Of a stretch of 64,000 bases of DNA, positions 17,466-26,499 are shown in pieces. The notes beneath the pieces are model-generated. The model ran no database searches, had not been told where the DNA came from, and worked only from the letters and a program-made list of their open reading frames with translations. Source of the DNA: Anaeromassilibacillus senegalensis (GTDB lineage Bacteria; Bacillota; Clostridia; Oscillospirales; Acutalibacteraceae); the NCBI RefSeq assembly GCF_001261775.1, contig NZ_LN868535.1, forward strand, positions 170,148-234,147, written 5' to 3'. How positions within the stretch are numbered: position 1 is the stretch's first letter; the number at the start of each line of letters is the position of its first letter. The position numbers and the translations under genes are program-made.

Positions 17466-18983
17466 TTAACCGGCTGTGCCGGGTGTTTTCTGCTGTACGA
17501 TCCAACGGTCCAGCTGGGCCTGTTTCTCCCTGACGATTTCGTCGATGCCCGCCGCCCGCAGTTCCTCGTTCATGCGCGGCAATGCCGTCGCCGGGTCGAG
17601 GCTCCCGCATTCCAACGCGTCCCGGTATTTGTCCAGCACGATGGTACAGGCGGTCACCTGCCCCAGCATCTTCGTATCATCCCAGACAAACCCCCGCGCG
17701 GGGGATGGACGCGCCTCGCTGTTATACCGCTGCACCCGCTGCCAGATATCCGGCGGGTCACCTTCCCACACGTCCACAAGCAATTCGTTTGGCCAGGACC
17801 AGATGGCAAAGGAATACTGGTTTTGCCTGGTATCCCAGTTCTCCATCCGGCCAATCAGCCGCTTTTCCCGGTCGATCACCCGGTACGTCTTTCCTTCAAT
17901 CCCATAGGTAAACAGGTTGGCCAGCTCCGGATTGGTATACATCTCATTGAGCACCAGCATGGCTTTTTCCGGATTCTCGCTGGTGGAGCAGATATTCCAC
18001 ATGGAGGAAACCAACGTCGACTCGCTGTAGGGCGGTACAATCTGAAAGATCGCGGTGGGGTATCCCGTGCCGCTGGTGGTTTCGCGCTCCTTGTCGGGCT
18101 TGACATTCGCAAAATGGCCAAAGGCCTTGCCCGCGCGCATCAGCGCAAATTCATTGCTGGTGTTGTTGGAGCCGTCCGGTATGATCAACCCCATGTTGGC
18201 CCATTTCCATTGCAACTCCACCATCGCGCGGTAGGCATCCGTTTCAAAGAGGTTGACCACCTGGGTGCTGTCGGAAAAGCTGTCCTCCAACACGCCGAGG
18301 CTGTCTCCCAGCCGGTCATACGGCAAGGGAAGCCTTGCCATCCCCGTGCTGGTGGTGATGGGATACATGTCAGGGTACGCGTCCCGCACCCTGACGAGCA
18401 GCGCTTCCAGGTCGTCCATCGTCTGGATGGAATCCGGATCGACGCCCAACGCCTCCGCAAGATCCCTGCGGTACACAAAACCGCGCCCATTTGCCTTTTC
18501 CCGGTTGATTGGCACGCCGCAGATTTTGCCGTTCAGCGTGACGCAGTCCCAGTCCTCCGCGGGGATTTCCTCCCGAATTTCCACATCGCAGAGCGGCAGA
18601 TAATCGTTGAGCGGCAGAATTAGATTGTTGTTGACCATCGCGCCCACGCCGATTTCAAACGACGGGAACAGGTCGCATTTCTCCCCGGTGGAAACCGCCA
18701 GCTTCACCTGCTGCAAACAGTTTTCCTTGCTGCCCAGGTAGCGCAGGCGTACACGCGCGCCGCAGGCTTCCTCCACAATTTTGTTGGCCCGCTCTTCGAT
18801 CTCCGCCCGGATCGGATCCGCCGCCGTCCCCAGCGCATAGATGTCCACCGTATAAAACGCCTCACCGGAGGAAGACGGTTCCTCACTGCTCTGCGGTTCC
18901 CCGACAGGCTGTGTGCACGCGGACAGGCAGAACAACAACAGAGCGGCAAGCAAAAACGCCAGACCTCTTTTTCCCCGTTTCAT
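17466..18983 (-). CDS. ABC-type extracellular solute-binding lipoprotein
   Basis: 505 residues from the ATG at 18,983 (AAAGGACAAGGT upstream). The signal peptide RGKRGLAFLLAALLLFCLSAC ends in a lipobox, so it is anchored to the outer face of the membrane. The size and motifs (CDLFPSFEIGVGAMVNN, then GYPTAIFQIVPPYSES) match family 1 oligosaccharide-binding proteins, with a C-terminal part like DUF3502. No permease or ATPase is nearby, so it may use transport partners elsewhere or feed the adjacent YesM/YesN pair. The giant hydrolase follows 186 bases downstream in the same direction, so uptake or sensing of its products is a reasonable inference. A promoter with direct repeats lies upstream at 19,126-19,213. 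Confidence 0.85.
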   Translation of the reverse strand: MKRGKRGLAFLLAALLLFCLSACTQPVGEPQSSEEPSSSGEAFYTVDIYALGTAADPIRAEIEERANKIVEEACGARVRLRYLGSKENCLQQVKLAVSTGEKCDLFPSFEIGVGAMVNNNLILPLNDYLPLCDVEIREEIPAEDWDCVTLNGKICGVPINREKANGRGFVYRRDLAEALGVDPDSIQTMDDLEALLVRVRDAYPDMYPITTSTGMARLPLPYDRLGDSLGVLEDSFSDSTQVVNLFETDAYRAMVELQWKWANMGLIIPDGSNNTSNEFALMRAGKAFGHFANVKPDKERETTSGTGYPTAIFQIVPPYSESTLVSSMWNICSTSENPEKAMLVLNEMYTNPELANLFTYGIEGKTYRVIDREKRLIGRMENWDTRQNQYSFAIWSWPNELLVDVWEGDPPDIWQRVQRYNSEARPSPARGFVWDDTKMLGQVTACTIVLDKYRDALECGSLDPATALPRMNEELRAAGIDEIVREKQAQLDRWIVQQKTPGTAG

Positions 18984-19125
18984 ACCTTGTCCTTTCCCAA
19001 TCGTCCGCTGGGTGCACCCACCGTATTCTTTGACGGCCTTCTTATTTATTGGGTTTTTATGATTCACTGTGTTTATATTGTACTTCATTTGCCTTTCGAT
19101 TTCTGCCAAAATCCCGACCTCCGAT

Positions 19126-19213
19126 GTTATAAAAATGACCTGTTTCCCAGTTCAAAAACAGGCCTGCATCTGCACTGTCATAAATCCGACCCGCGTGCTG
19201 TCACAAATCCGAC
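19126..19213 (-). promoter_or_regulatory. Promoter and tandem AraC-type operator of the solute-binding protein gene
   Basis: On the minus strand a -35 TTGAAC (19,150-19,155) and a -10 TATAAC (19,126-19,131) are separated by 18 bp. Upstream are two direct repeats, on the plus strand TGTCATAAATCCGAC at 19,176-19,190 and TGTCACAAATCCGAC at 19,199-19,213, differing at one base with a 23-bp period. Direct repeats about two turns apart just upstream of -35 are typical of AraC/YesN activators. Binding by the response regulator at 19,827 is inferred. Confidence 0.65.
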
Positions 19214-19269
19214 TTTGCCCTGACGAGAGTTAAGAAACAGCATAATCCATCTGTAAAACCAGTTAAACG

Positions 19270-19299
19270 GAGCCGTTGCAGTTTATCCTGCAACGGCTC
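19270..19299 (-). terminator. Stem-loop between the response-regulator locus and the solute-binding gene
   Basis: GAGCCGTTGCAG pairs perfectly with CTGCAACGGCTC around a six-base loop. The following T-tract is poor on either strand (CGTTTAAC on the minus side). It probably terminates transcription from the 19,827-23,119 operon. Confidence 0.6.
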
Positions 19300-19329
19300 T
19301 AATCCACATGGCAACATTAAGGACCATAA

Positions 19330-19800
19330 AGAACGATATCACTCGTTCCCACTCGCTCTTGACCTCCGGTCGGGACGCTCGCTTGAGGCTAAAGCCTCGC
19401 TCGACGCTCTAAACGACCATCGCCGCTTTTCAAAAACAGAGAAAGACATATTTTAAGAATTGCTCGTGATGTAAAAATGTTTCTCGCCGCCTTTAGAAAC
19501 GTAGAAAGACAAATGTAAAGAATTGCCACAAGGTGAAAATGGTCCTCGCCGTAGGCGTGTCCTGACCGGAGGTTCGTGTCCTGACCGGAGGTCCGCGAAA
19601 GACGTTGCACGTCCCGTTCTCTGCGGAGAACGACCATAGGCTCTGCCTTTGGAAACCGCCACCTTTTAGAAAGGTGGATAAACACATTTTGACCATTACT
19701 CGCGAGGTGAAAACGGTTTCCGCCGTAGGCGCGTCTCGACCGGAGGTCCCGCTTTTCTGAAAAGCGGAAAAACACGTTTTGCTCTACACCACAATCAAAA
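19330..19800. repeat. Largest interspersed hairpin-module block
   Basis: About 470 bp without a gene, built from the same modules as elsewhere: the 26-bp segment at 19,335-19,360 (also at 3212 and inverted at 1432), GACCTCCGGTC and CCGGAGGTC palindromes (several copies), a GGCGTGTCCTGACCGGAGGT unit repeated twice, the 78-bp block at 19,614-19,691 shared with 3253-3330, and CCGCTTTTCTGAAAAGCGG near 19,750. A 19-bp segment at about 19,593-19,611 recurs inverted at about 26,162-26,180. It lies downstream of the response-regulator gene. Confidence 0.85.
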
Positions 19801-19826
19801 CAGGGACTACATCGTGCCGCACACAA

Positions 19827-21416
19827 TTATTCCCGCACGGCGGCGCGGTCTTCCGCCGGCGTCCTGCCCACCGCCTTTTTATACACCTGCGAAAAGTGGG
19901 AAAAGTTGGAATATCCCACCCGGACAGCCACCATGCTGACCGGCAGGTCCGTGGTGCGCAGCAGCGTCTGCGCCGCTTTCATTTTCTCCGCCACAATATA
20001 ATCCTTGAGCTGCATGCCCGTTTCCTTTTTAAACAGACGGGACAGGTAGTCCGGATTCAAATAGAATGCCTCTGCAATCTCGGAACGGCGAATATCCCGC
20101 TCCATATGCGTCTCTATATATTGTTTGATCTGCTCCACCTGGCTTTTGACGTCCGCCGCCTGTCCGGCACGCGCAAAGGGCTGGACAGCCGCTTCAATCC
20201 ACAGCTTGACGCCGTCGATCGTAAACCCCTCCTGCGGGGAGCGTTCAAACAGCTGCCGGCCCGGCAGAAACGCGTCCGCCGGGACATTGGCCGATTCCCC
20301 TGCGGCGCAGAGCAATTGCAGGAACGCCTGATAAAACCGCTGGAGGATCTCCGCGCTGAGCTTTCCGGCTTCCGCCGCGCCGTCCAGCCAGCGGTTGGCC
20401 TCCGTTTGAACCGTCTCCACATCGCCGCGGACCAGACGCTCCTCCCACCGCTTCCACTCCGGCGCCGCGAGCTTCCCCGGCGGCTCTTCCGCAATCCTTC
20501 CCCAGATAAACACCTTGGCGGCCAGCGCCACATTGCCCCTGCGGCAGCCGTACAAAGCCCGCGCGCGCTCCGTCAGCTCCGGCGGCGTCAGCCGCGGCCC
20601 GGTGTAGCACGCCGCGTCGCAATGAAAATGCGCCTGGCATATCTGTAAAAAACGTTCCAGCAACGCGCGGAGCGCCTCTTCTTCCAGCAGCCGGGGGCCG
20701 TCTGCATAGGAAAGAAATGCAAAATTGTGGTGGTCCAGCTGGATCAGCAGAATTTTTTGTCCATGCTCGCTGAACAGCTCCGACAGAACGTTCAGGAACG
20801 CATATTTTAACAGTTCCGCACTCCATTGGGCGGCGGCGTCCTCCCAGCGCAAAACCTGTATTAAGGTAAAATACACCGGCGTCACATCGTCAATTTGAAT
20901 TTCAAGCTTTTGAAAATCCTCCAGCAGCTGCGGCAGGCTGACGGCCTCCCCCAAAAACCAGTTTTTGAGAAGCCCCTCCATCAGCACATCCCGGCGGCGC
21001 GCCATCATTTTCCCATAGGAGGAGTATGCCTGCAGCTCCTTTTTGGTCTCGATCCGGTGCGCGGCGCGCAGGACCGCCGCCTGAATATCCGCATAGCGCG
21101 CGGGCTGCAAAATATAGTCCAGCCCGCCCAGCCGCACGGCCTCTTTGGCATAATCGAAATCCGCATGCGCGGTCAGGAAGATGCACTCCGTCTCCATCTG
21201 CTGGTCCCGCGCCCAGCGGAACAGGTCCAGGCCGGACTCCACGGGCATTTCAATGTCGCACAGCATCATATCGACCTTTTGATGCCGCAGGATTTCCTTT
21301 GCTTCCGCGGCATTGTACGCCTGCAGGACCCGATCCACGCCCACGGCGGCCCAGTCCACGCCGGATACAATGCCACTGACCACATTGATCTGATCGTCAA
21401 TTACAAGGACGGTCAT
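19827..21416 (-). CDS. YesN-type response regulator, AraC family
   Basis: 529 residues. The receiver domain (1 to about 120) has acidic-pocket residues D7/D8 and the phospho-acceptor D54 in MLCDIEMP, with T82 in FLTAH. A long central region follows, and the C-terminal AraC domain (about 420-525) shows both helix-turn-helix units: IRRSEIAEAFYLNPDYLSRLFKKE and LPVSMVAVRVGYSNFSHFSQVYKK. The conserved switch Lys of receivers (usually LKP) is Gln104 in ILQPAR, which is odd and may alter phosphorylation signalling. The start overlaps the kinase stop by four bases (ATGA), so the two are translationally coupled. The likely target is the operator at 19,176-19,213. Confidence 0.92.
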   Translation of the reverse strand: MTVLVIDDQINVVSGIVSGVDWAAVGVDRVLQAYNAAEAKEILRHQKVDMMLCDIEMPVESGLDLFRWARDQQMETECIFLTAHADFDYAKEAVRLGGLDYILQPARYADIQAAVLRAAHRIETKKELQAYSSYGKMMARRRDVLMEGLLKNWFLGEAVSLPQLLEDFQKLEIQIDDVTPVYFTLIQVLRWEDAAAQWSAELLKYAFLNVLSELFSEHGQKILLIQLDHHNFAFLSYADGPRLLEEEALRALLERFLQICQAHFHCDAACYTGPRLTPPELTERARALYGCRRGNVALAAKVFIWGRIAEEPPGKLAAPEWKRWEERLVRGDVETVQTEANRWLDGAAEAGKLSAEILQRFYQAFLQLLCAAGESANVPADAFLPGRQLFERSPQEGFTIDGVKLWIEAAVQPFARAGQAADVKSQVEQIKQYIETHMERDIRRSEIAEAFYLNPDYLSRLFKKETGMQLKDYIVAEKMKAAQTLLRTTDLPVSMVAVRVGYSNFSHFSQVYKKAVGRTPAEDRAAVRE

Positions 21417-23119
21417 TTTCTTTCCTCCTCATCCGGTATAAAAATCTCGATGCTGGAACCCTTTTGCAAATTGCGGAAGGAAAACACGCATTTCCCCTGG
21501 TACAGCAGCGCAAAGCGGTGCTTGACGTTCATAATGCCCACACATTGTTCGCTGTATGCGACCTGTCCCGCGCTGTTGAGTTCCTCCAGCCGGTCCGGCG
21601 GGAATCCGCTGCCGTTGTCTGTCACAGAGAGGTTGACGTATCTTTCTTCTTCCGTCTCCAGACGGATCGCCCGGATCGTGATCCGCAGTTCCTCTCCCGG
21701 CAGGGACGCATGCTTGACGGAGTTTTCCACAAAGGTCAGCAGGGACAGCGGCGGGATTCGGAAGTCCGCCAGCCCTTCCTCCGCTTCCACCTCGCAGACC
21801 GGCGGGCTGGAAGCGCTCATCCGCTGCAACCGCATATAGTTGCACACATTGCGCAGCTCGTCCGCCAGCGGCACCAGCTTCATATTGTCGCGGAACAAAC
21901 AGCGCAGATAGTCGGACAGCGCCAGAATCATCTGCTGGATCTGCCCGAACTGCCGCTCCTGCGCCAGAGCGTATAGATTTTTCAGGCAGTTGAGGAAAAA
22001 GTGCGGACGAATCTGGATTTGCAGATATTGAAGCTGTGCCTGTTGCAGCTCCAGCTCCTTCTCATAGGCGGAAATCTTCAGTTCCTTGATCTCCCCCATC
22101 ATCTCGTTGAAGGTATCGCTCACCTGTTTAAATTCCACAATGCGGTAGTCGCTGTCCATCTTTGCTTCCAGGTCGCCGCTCTTGATGGCATTCATCGTCT
22201 TCACCAGCTGCTCCATCGGCGTGAAGAACAGCCGCTTGAGCAGATAATAGCTGATGGGGATCAGCACCAGGATGAACACGGAGACCGCCAACAGCAGGAT
22301 CTGGATAAAATCCAGGTGGTTCAAAATCCCTTTATAAGGAAGCAGGTAGACAAACCAGATTCCTGCCGCTTCGGAGAAACTCTGTACCGCCAGGTATTCC
22401 TGCGGGCCGCGGGTGAGGTAGTACGGGTCCCGCGCATGCGTCGCGGGGTCGACGCCGATTTCCGCCGCCCAATCCCGCGCGGTGAGAATCTCGCCCTCCC
22501 CGTCGGCATAGAACAGGACGCCGTTCTCATAGTCCGCCGTGTCCTGCGGCTTGGACAGCCGGTTCAGGTCCACCGCGCAGATGCTGTACGCGCCGTTGCT
22601 TCCCAGTACGCGCAGCAGGAAAGGAATTTCTCCCACACGGTGTACAAACCAATCCTTTCCAACGGTCGGTTCGCTCCGCGTAAGTTCCCGCAGGTACTGT
22701 TCCAGCGCGGTCTTCTGTTCATAGGAATAGGAACCGCCGTAGCGTTCCCGGTACAATTCGTTCTGGTCCAGGAACAGGAACATGCCGCCGATGATCTGCT
22801 TGGTGGTGATCAGCTCCTGATAGCGGTCGGTGATCTCCTTGGCGCAGAGATGCGCCTCCATCGGGTCCATGCGATAGCGCAGCTGCTGGTAATTGGCGTC
22901 GCCGGCGACCAGGTTGGCCATAAAAATGTCGATGTCCCCCAAATCCTTTTCCAGCGAGGTCTGGTAGAGATAAACCGTACTTCTGCCGCTCTCCGCGATG
23001 CGGTCGTTCATGGCGCGCACCGTGTAAAAATTGTACACCCCAAGGAAGACCACGAGCGGCACGACGAACAGCATGAGCACCTGTATGATCTGTTTTTTTG
23101 AGGATATATGAATCTTCAA
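21413..23119 (-). CDS. YesM/LytS-type sensor histidine kinase
   Basis: 568 residues from the TTG at 23,119, chosen because AGGTGA lies at good spacing; a GTG at 23,140 is the alternative. TM1 is at about 8-30, an extracellular sensing region spans about 31-265, TM2 is about 266-290, then HAMP, the His_kinase motif QIRPHFFLNCLKNL and an HATPase_c domain with N-box ENSVKHA and G-box DNGSGFP. It phosphorylates the downstream YesN partner. The ligand is unknown; the linked solute-binding lipoprotein and hydrolase suggest an oligosaccharide or hydrolysis product. Confidence 0.9.
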   Translation of the reverse strand: MKIHISSKKQIIQVLMLFVVPLVVFLGVYNFYTVRAMNDRIAESGRSTVYLYQTSLEKDLGDIDIFMANLVAGDANYQQLRYRMDPMEAHLCAKEITDRYQELITTKQIIGGMFLFLDQNELYRERYGGSYSYEQKTALEQYLRELTRSEPTVGKDWFVHRVGEIPFLLRVLGSNGAYSICAVDLNRLSKPQDTADYENGVLFYADGEGEILTARDWAAEIGVDPATHARDPYYLTRGPQEYLAVQSFSEAAGIWFVYLLPYKGILNHLDFIQILLLAVSVFILVLIPISYYLLKRLFFTPMEQLVKTMNAIKSGDLEAKMDSDYRIVEFKQVSDTFNEMMGEIKELKISAYEKELELQQAQLQYLQIQIRPHFFLNCLKNLYALAQERQFGQIQQMILALSDYLRCLFRDNMKLVPLADELRNVCNYMRLQRMSASSPPVCEVEAEEGLADFRIPPLSLLTFVENSVKHASLPGEELRITIRAIRLETEEERYVNLSVTDNGSGFPPDRLEELNSAGQVAYSEQCVGIMNVKHRFALLYQGKCVFSFRNLQKGSSIEIFIPDEEERK

Positions 23120-23283
23120 GCTTTCACCTGCTTTCCGCACGGTTTTCCAGCAATTTACCAGTTCTTTTTATCTATTTTACCATAAGCCCTCAGCTTAACA
23201 AGTATTTTAACGATTAAACAGAATAGTTTCCCCATCTTTTTGACCGGGAGGGGATGGGCCATACAGAATTTCCCTTTTTTACT

Positions 23284-23502
23284 ATATCAGGAAAATCTTT
23301 GGATTTTCCACTTCTGAGCGTAACAAAAAATTCGTTTCTGCCAACCTAATCTGGAAGCACCCAAGAAGGGAGAAATCCCAACTATTTTTTATTACATTAA
23401 GGAAATACTCAGATTTTCCACCTTTGAACGTAACAAAAAATCCGTTTCTGCCAACCCAATCAGGAAGAACCCAAGAAGGGAGAAATCCCAACTATTTTTT
23501 AT
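23284..23502. repeat. Two 110-bp direct repeats
   Basis: Two adjacent copies (about 23,284-23,393 and 23,394-23,502) share most bases, including an identical right end with CCAAGAAGGGAGAAATCCCA. Each begins with a near palindrome (GGAAAATCTTTGGATTTTCC in the first). They fill the AT-rich gap between the divergent kinase operon and the gal promoter. A short minus-strand frame crosses both copies but has no ribosome site. Their function is unknown. Confidence 0.85.
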
Positions 23503-23530
23503 AAAAACGAATGCAAGCTGTGGGGAATTA

Positions 23531-23539
23531 TGGTATAAT
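23531..23539 (+). promoter_or_regulatory. Extended -10 promoter for the gal genes
   Basis: TGGTATAAT gives a TG-extended -10 with a perfect TATAAT at 23,534-23,539 and no good -35. The next gene start is galK at 23,799, leaving a leader of about 250 nt that contains a CCGGTCC...GGGAACCGG-type stem but no recognised riboswitch. Confidence 0.6.
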
Positions 23540-23798
23540 TTAAATTAATATTGGCGTTTGGAAGGTGAAATATTTCGGTCATGCGTCCCCCGTCCCGTTT
23601 TTCCTCAGAAAAACGACGTTATGCATCAAATGTCCATAAAATTGATACGCATATGCCTTGTTTCCACGCCCCGTTGGCGATACAATGGAACCATAGGAAT
23701 CCTACAGGGGACGACACAAAGAACCGGTCCGCGGCGCACTTCCGGGAACCGGGGCTTCACACGATTCAAACGTACATTTTTTGGGAGGTAATTCATAC

Positions 23799-25085
23799 AT
23801 GTTATCTGCAGAAGTCAAAAAACTGATTTCCAGCGGCGGGCTGGACGAAAAGCTCGCTTACATCTACGCCTGCGGCGTGGAAGACGCGGCCGGATACCGT
23901 GAAAGATTCGTACATGCGGTCGAGTCCTTTGAAGGACTGTACGGCACAGACCGCGACATCTCCATTTTCAGTGCACCGGGCCGCACCGAAATCGGCGGCA
24001 ACCACACCGACCACCAGCGCGGCAGGGTTCTGGCGGCCAGCGTCAACCTGGACGTGATCGCCATTGTCGCCGCCAATGCGGACACCAAGGTCCGCATCAA
24101 ATCCGAGGGCCACAGGGGCGACGAAATCGACGCGAAGAACCAGGACGTTAACCCTTCCGAACTCAACACCTCCCGCGCGCTGATCCGCGGCATCTGCGCG
24201 CGGTTCCAGCAGCTGGGCTACACCGTGGGCGGCTTTGACGCCTACACCACATCCAACGTACTGACCGGCTCCGGCCTGTCCTCCTCCGCGGCGTTCGAGG
24301 TGCTCGTCGGCACCATTGTAAACGACCTGTTCTGTGAGGGCAAGGAGACGGCGCTCTCCATTGCGCAGATCGGCCAGTATGCGGAAAACGTGTACTTTGG
24401 CAAGCCCTGCGGACTGATGGACCAGGCGGCCAGCTCCGTCGGCGGCTTTGTCCAGATCGATTTCCAGGATAAAGACCATCCGGAAGCCCAGAAGGTCGAC
24501 TTCGACTTCACCAAATGCGGCTATGCGCTCTGCATCATCGACACCAAGGGCAGCCACTCCGACCTGACCCCCGATTACGCGGCGGTACCGGCGGAGATGA
24601 AGGAAGTCGCGGCGTTCTTCGGCAAGGAAGTCCTGCGCGAGGTGGACGAGGCGGAATTCTACGCCAACATTGCGGCCCTGCGCCAGAAGATGGGCGACCG
24701 CAGCGTGCTGCGCGCCATCCATTTCTTCGGCGACAACGCCCGCGTTCTGGATGAGGCAGCGGCGCTGAAGGCGAACGATTTCGACACCTTCAAAAAGTTG
24801 ATCATCGAGTCCGGCTATTCCAGCTACATGTATTTGCAGAACGTGTTTTCGGCGGGACATCCGCAGCAGCAGGGTGTTTCCCTGGTACTTGCGCTCTGCG
24901 AGCGCCTGCTCCGCAGCAAGGGCGGCGCGTACCGCGTCCACGGCGGCGGCTTTGCCGGCACCGTACAGAGCTTTGTTCCGGTGGATTACCTGCCGGAGTT
25001 CGTGCAGCAGATGGAAACCGTTACCGGCGAGGGAAGCTGCCACAACCTGCGCATCCGTCCGGTGGGCGGCACACGCATCCTGTAA
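23799..25085 (+). CDS. galK: Galactokinase
   Basis: Phosphorylates alpha-D-galactose to galactose-1-phosphate, the first Leloir step. 428 residues from the ATG at 23,799 (GGGAGG ten bases upstream; an earlier in-frame start overlaps that site). The GalK signature GRTEIGGNHTDHQRG is at residues 61-75, the GHMP ATP loop is LTGSGLSSSAAFEV, and motif 3 is VHGGGFAGTVQSFVP. galT follows 67 bases downstream, then galE after about 370 bases, giving a complete Leloir set apart from a mutarotase. With the mgl transporter further right this supports galactose use. Confidence 0.97.
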   Translation: MLSAEVKKLISSGGLDEKLAYIYACGVEDAAGYRERFVHAVESFEGLYGTDRDISIFSAPGRTEIGGNHTDHQRGRVLAASVNLDVIAIVAANADTKVRIKSEGHRGDEIDAKNQDVNPSELNTSRALIRGICARFQQLGYTVGGFDAYTTSNVLTGSGLSSSAAFEVLVGTIVNDLFCEGKETALSIAQIGQYAENVYFGKPCGLMDQAASSVGGFVQIDFQDKDHPEAQKVDFDFTKCGYALCIIDTKGSHSDLTPDYAAVPAEMKEVAAFFGKEVLREVDEAEFYANIAALRQKMGDRSVLRAIHFFGDNARVLDEAAALKANDFDTFKKLIIESGYSSYMYLQNVFSAGHPQQQGVSLVLALCERLLRSKGGAYRVHGGGFAGTVQSFVPVDYLPEFVQQMETVTGEGSCHNLRIRPVGGTRIL

Positions 25086-25152
25086 AAATCGGCGGAACTG
25101 CCGCCGTCAAATCATAAAATCCATTCACAGGGATATAGGAGGATAATGAACC

Positions 25153-26133
25153 ATGGCTGAATTAAGATGGCACCCGCTGATCCAGGACTGGATCATGATT
25201 GCGTCCAACCGTCAGGGACGCCCGCAAATGCCCAAGGACTATTGCCCGTTCTGCCCGAGCTTCGGCAATGTGCCGGAGTATGAGGTATTGGAATATGACA
25301 ACGACTTCCCGGCACTGTCCCAGAACCCGCCGGCGCCCGACGAGGGCATTGAGACCGATTTCTTCAAGGTCCGCCCGTCCTACGGCAAGTGCGAAGTCAT
25401 TCTGTACTCGCCCGGCCACACCGTGACGATGCCGGAGCTGTCCTACGACCACATGAAGAAACTGGTCGACCTGTGGTGCGAGCGCTTTGAAGGCATGCGC
25501 GCCGATGAAAACATCAAATACGTGTTCCCCTTTGAAAACCGCGGCGAAGTCGTGGGCGTCACGATGCCCCATCCGCACGGCCAGATGTACGGCTATTCCT
25601 TCATTCCGAAGAAGCTGCAGCTGGAAACCGATTCCGCCAAAGAGTATTTTGAGAAGACCGGCAACTGCCTGTTCTGCGACACCCTGAAGAATGAGCTGGA
25701 AGCCGAAAAGCGCATCATCTTCCAGAACGAGCATTTCACGGTATACCTGCCGTTCTACTGCGAGTATCCGTACGGCGTATATATCATGGCGAACCGCCAT
25801 GTACAGTACATCTCCGAACTGACTGAAGAGGAGAAATACAGCCTGGGCGTGACCATCCGCGACACCGTCGGCATGCTCGACAGCCTGTTTGATTATAATT
25901 TCCCGTATATGATGTGCATGCACAACGCGCCGGTCAACTCCGGCGACTATTCCAAGGACTATCATTTCCACATCGAGTTCTTCCCGCCGATGCGCAGCGC
26001 CGACAAGCAGAAGTTCAACGCGTCCAGTGAAACCGGCGCATGGGCGCACTGCAACCCGACCTGCCCGGAGGAAACCTCTGTGGAGCTCCGCGCCGCCTAC
26101 AAAAAGTTCATCGATGCGAAAAAGGGCGAGTAA
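25153..26133 (+). CDS. galT: Galactose-1-phosphate uridylyltransferase (class I)
   Basis: Exchanges UMP between UDP-glucose and galactose-1-phosphate. 326 residues, of the HIT-related class I type. The zinc-type pair C31/C34 is in YCPFCPS, and the active site H140-P-H142 is in TMPHPHGQMYGYSF, where the second His takes the uridylyl group. A second zinc-site His is likely in the MHNAPVNSGDYSKDYHFH region. The ATG at 25,153 has AGGAGG ten bases upstream. It is probably cotranscribed with galK. Confidence 0.96.
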   Translation: MAELRWHPLIQDWIMIASNRQGRPQMPKDYCPFCPSFGNVPEYEVLEYDNDFPALSQNPPAPDEGIETDFFKVRPSYGKCEVILYSPGHTVTMPELSYDHMKKLVDLWCERFEGMRADENIKYVFPFENRGEVVGVTMPHPHGQMYGYSFIPKKLQLETDSAKEYFEKTGNCLFCDTLKNELEAEKRIIFQNEHFTVYLPFYCEYPYGVYIMANRHVQYISELTEEEKYSLGVTIRDTVGMLDSLFDYNFPYMMCMHNAPVNSGDYSKDYHFHIEFFPPMRSADKQKFNASSETGAWAHCNPTCPEETSVELRAAYKKFIDAKKGE

Positions 26134-26499
26134 GACCTCCGGACCTCCGGTCGGGACGGCCTGGACGTGCAACGTCTTTCGCACCTACGGCGGTTTTCCC
26201 AATCAGTTTCTATTGTAGAGGGTATCCTTCATATTCCACCCTACAAAGTTTCTTCATACCTTTAATAAATAGTTGCGGGACGGAAAAGACCTGCTCCCGA
26301 TTTACGTAGCAGCTATAGAAGCTACAGCTTACGGCGATTTTTCCAAAGCAGGCGTAAAATCATAAATCGATTCTCCCGGTCCATGGCTCAAGTCACGGAC
26401 CGGGTTGGAAATACACCTCTCCCGATTTGCACAGCAGCCACAGACACAGCAGGCGTAAACAGCGCTGTGCGCCCGGGAACCTGAAAGGATGGTTTGATT
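26134..26499 (+). other. galT-galE intergenic region with duplicated structured sequence
   Basis: About 365 bp without a gene. The left end (26,138-26,200) carries the hairpin-module family (GACCTCCGGTC, CACCTACGGCGG). Further right, two imperfect copies of one segment occur: CTCCCGATTTACGTAGCAGC near 26,295 and CTCCCGATTTGCACAGCAGC near 26,420, each followed by AGCAGGCGTAAA. Between them is a strong stem, CCCGGTCC/GGACCGGG (about 26,375-26,405). I cannot match it to a known riboswitch. Confidence 0.55.

Noticed and set aside
23284..23502. Possible small protein across the 110-bp repeats (minus strand, 69 codons)
   Set aside because: No ribosome site, and its sequence simply repeats with the DNA repeat; treated as repeat DNA.
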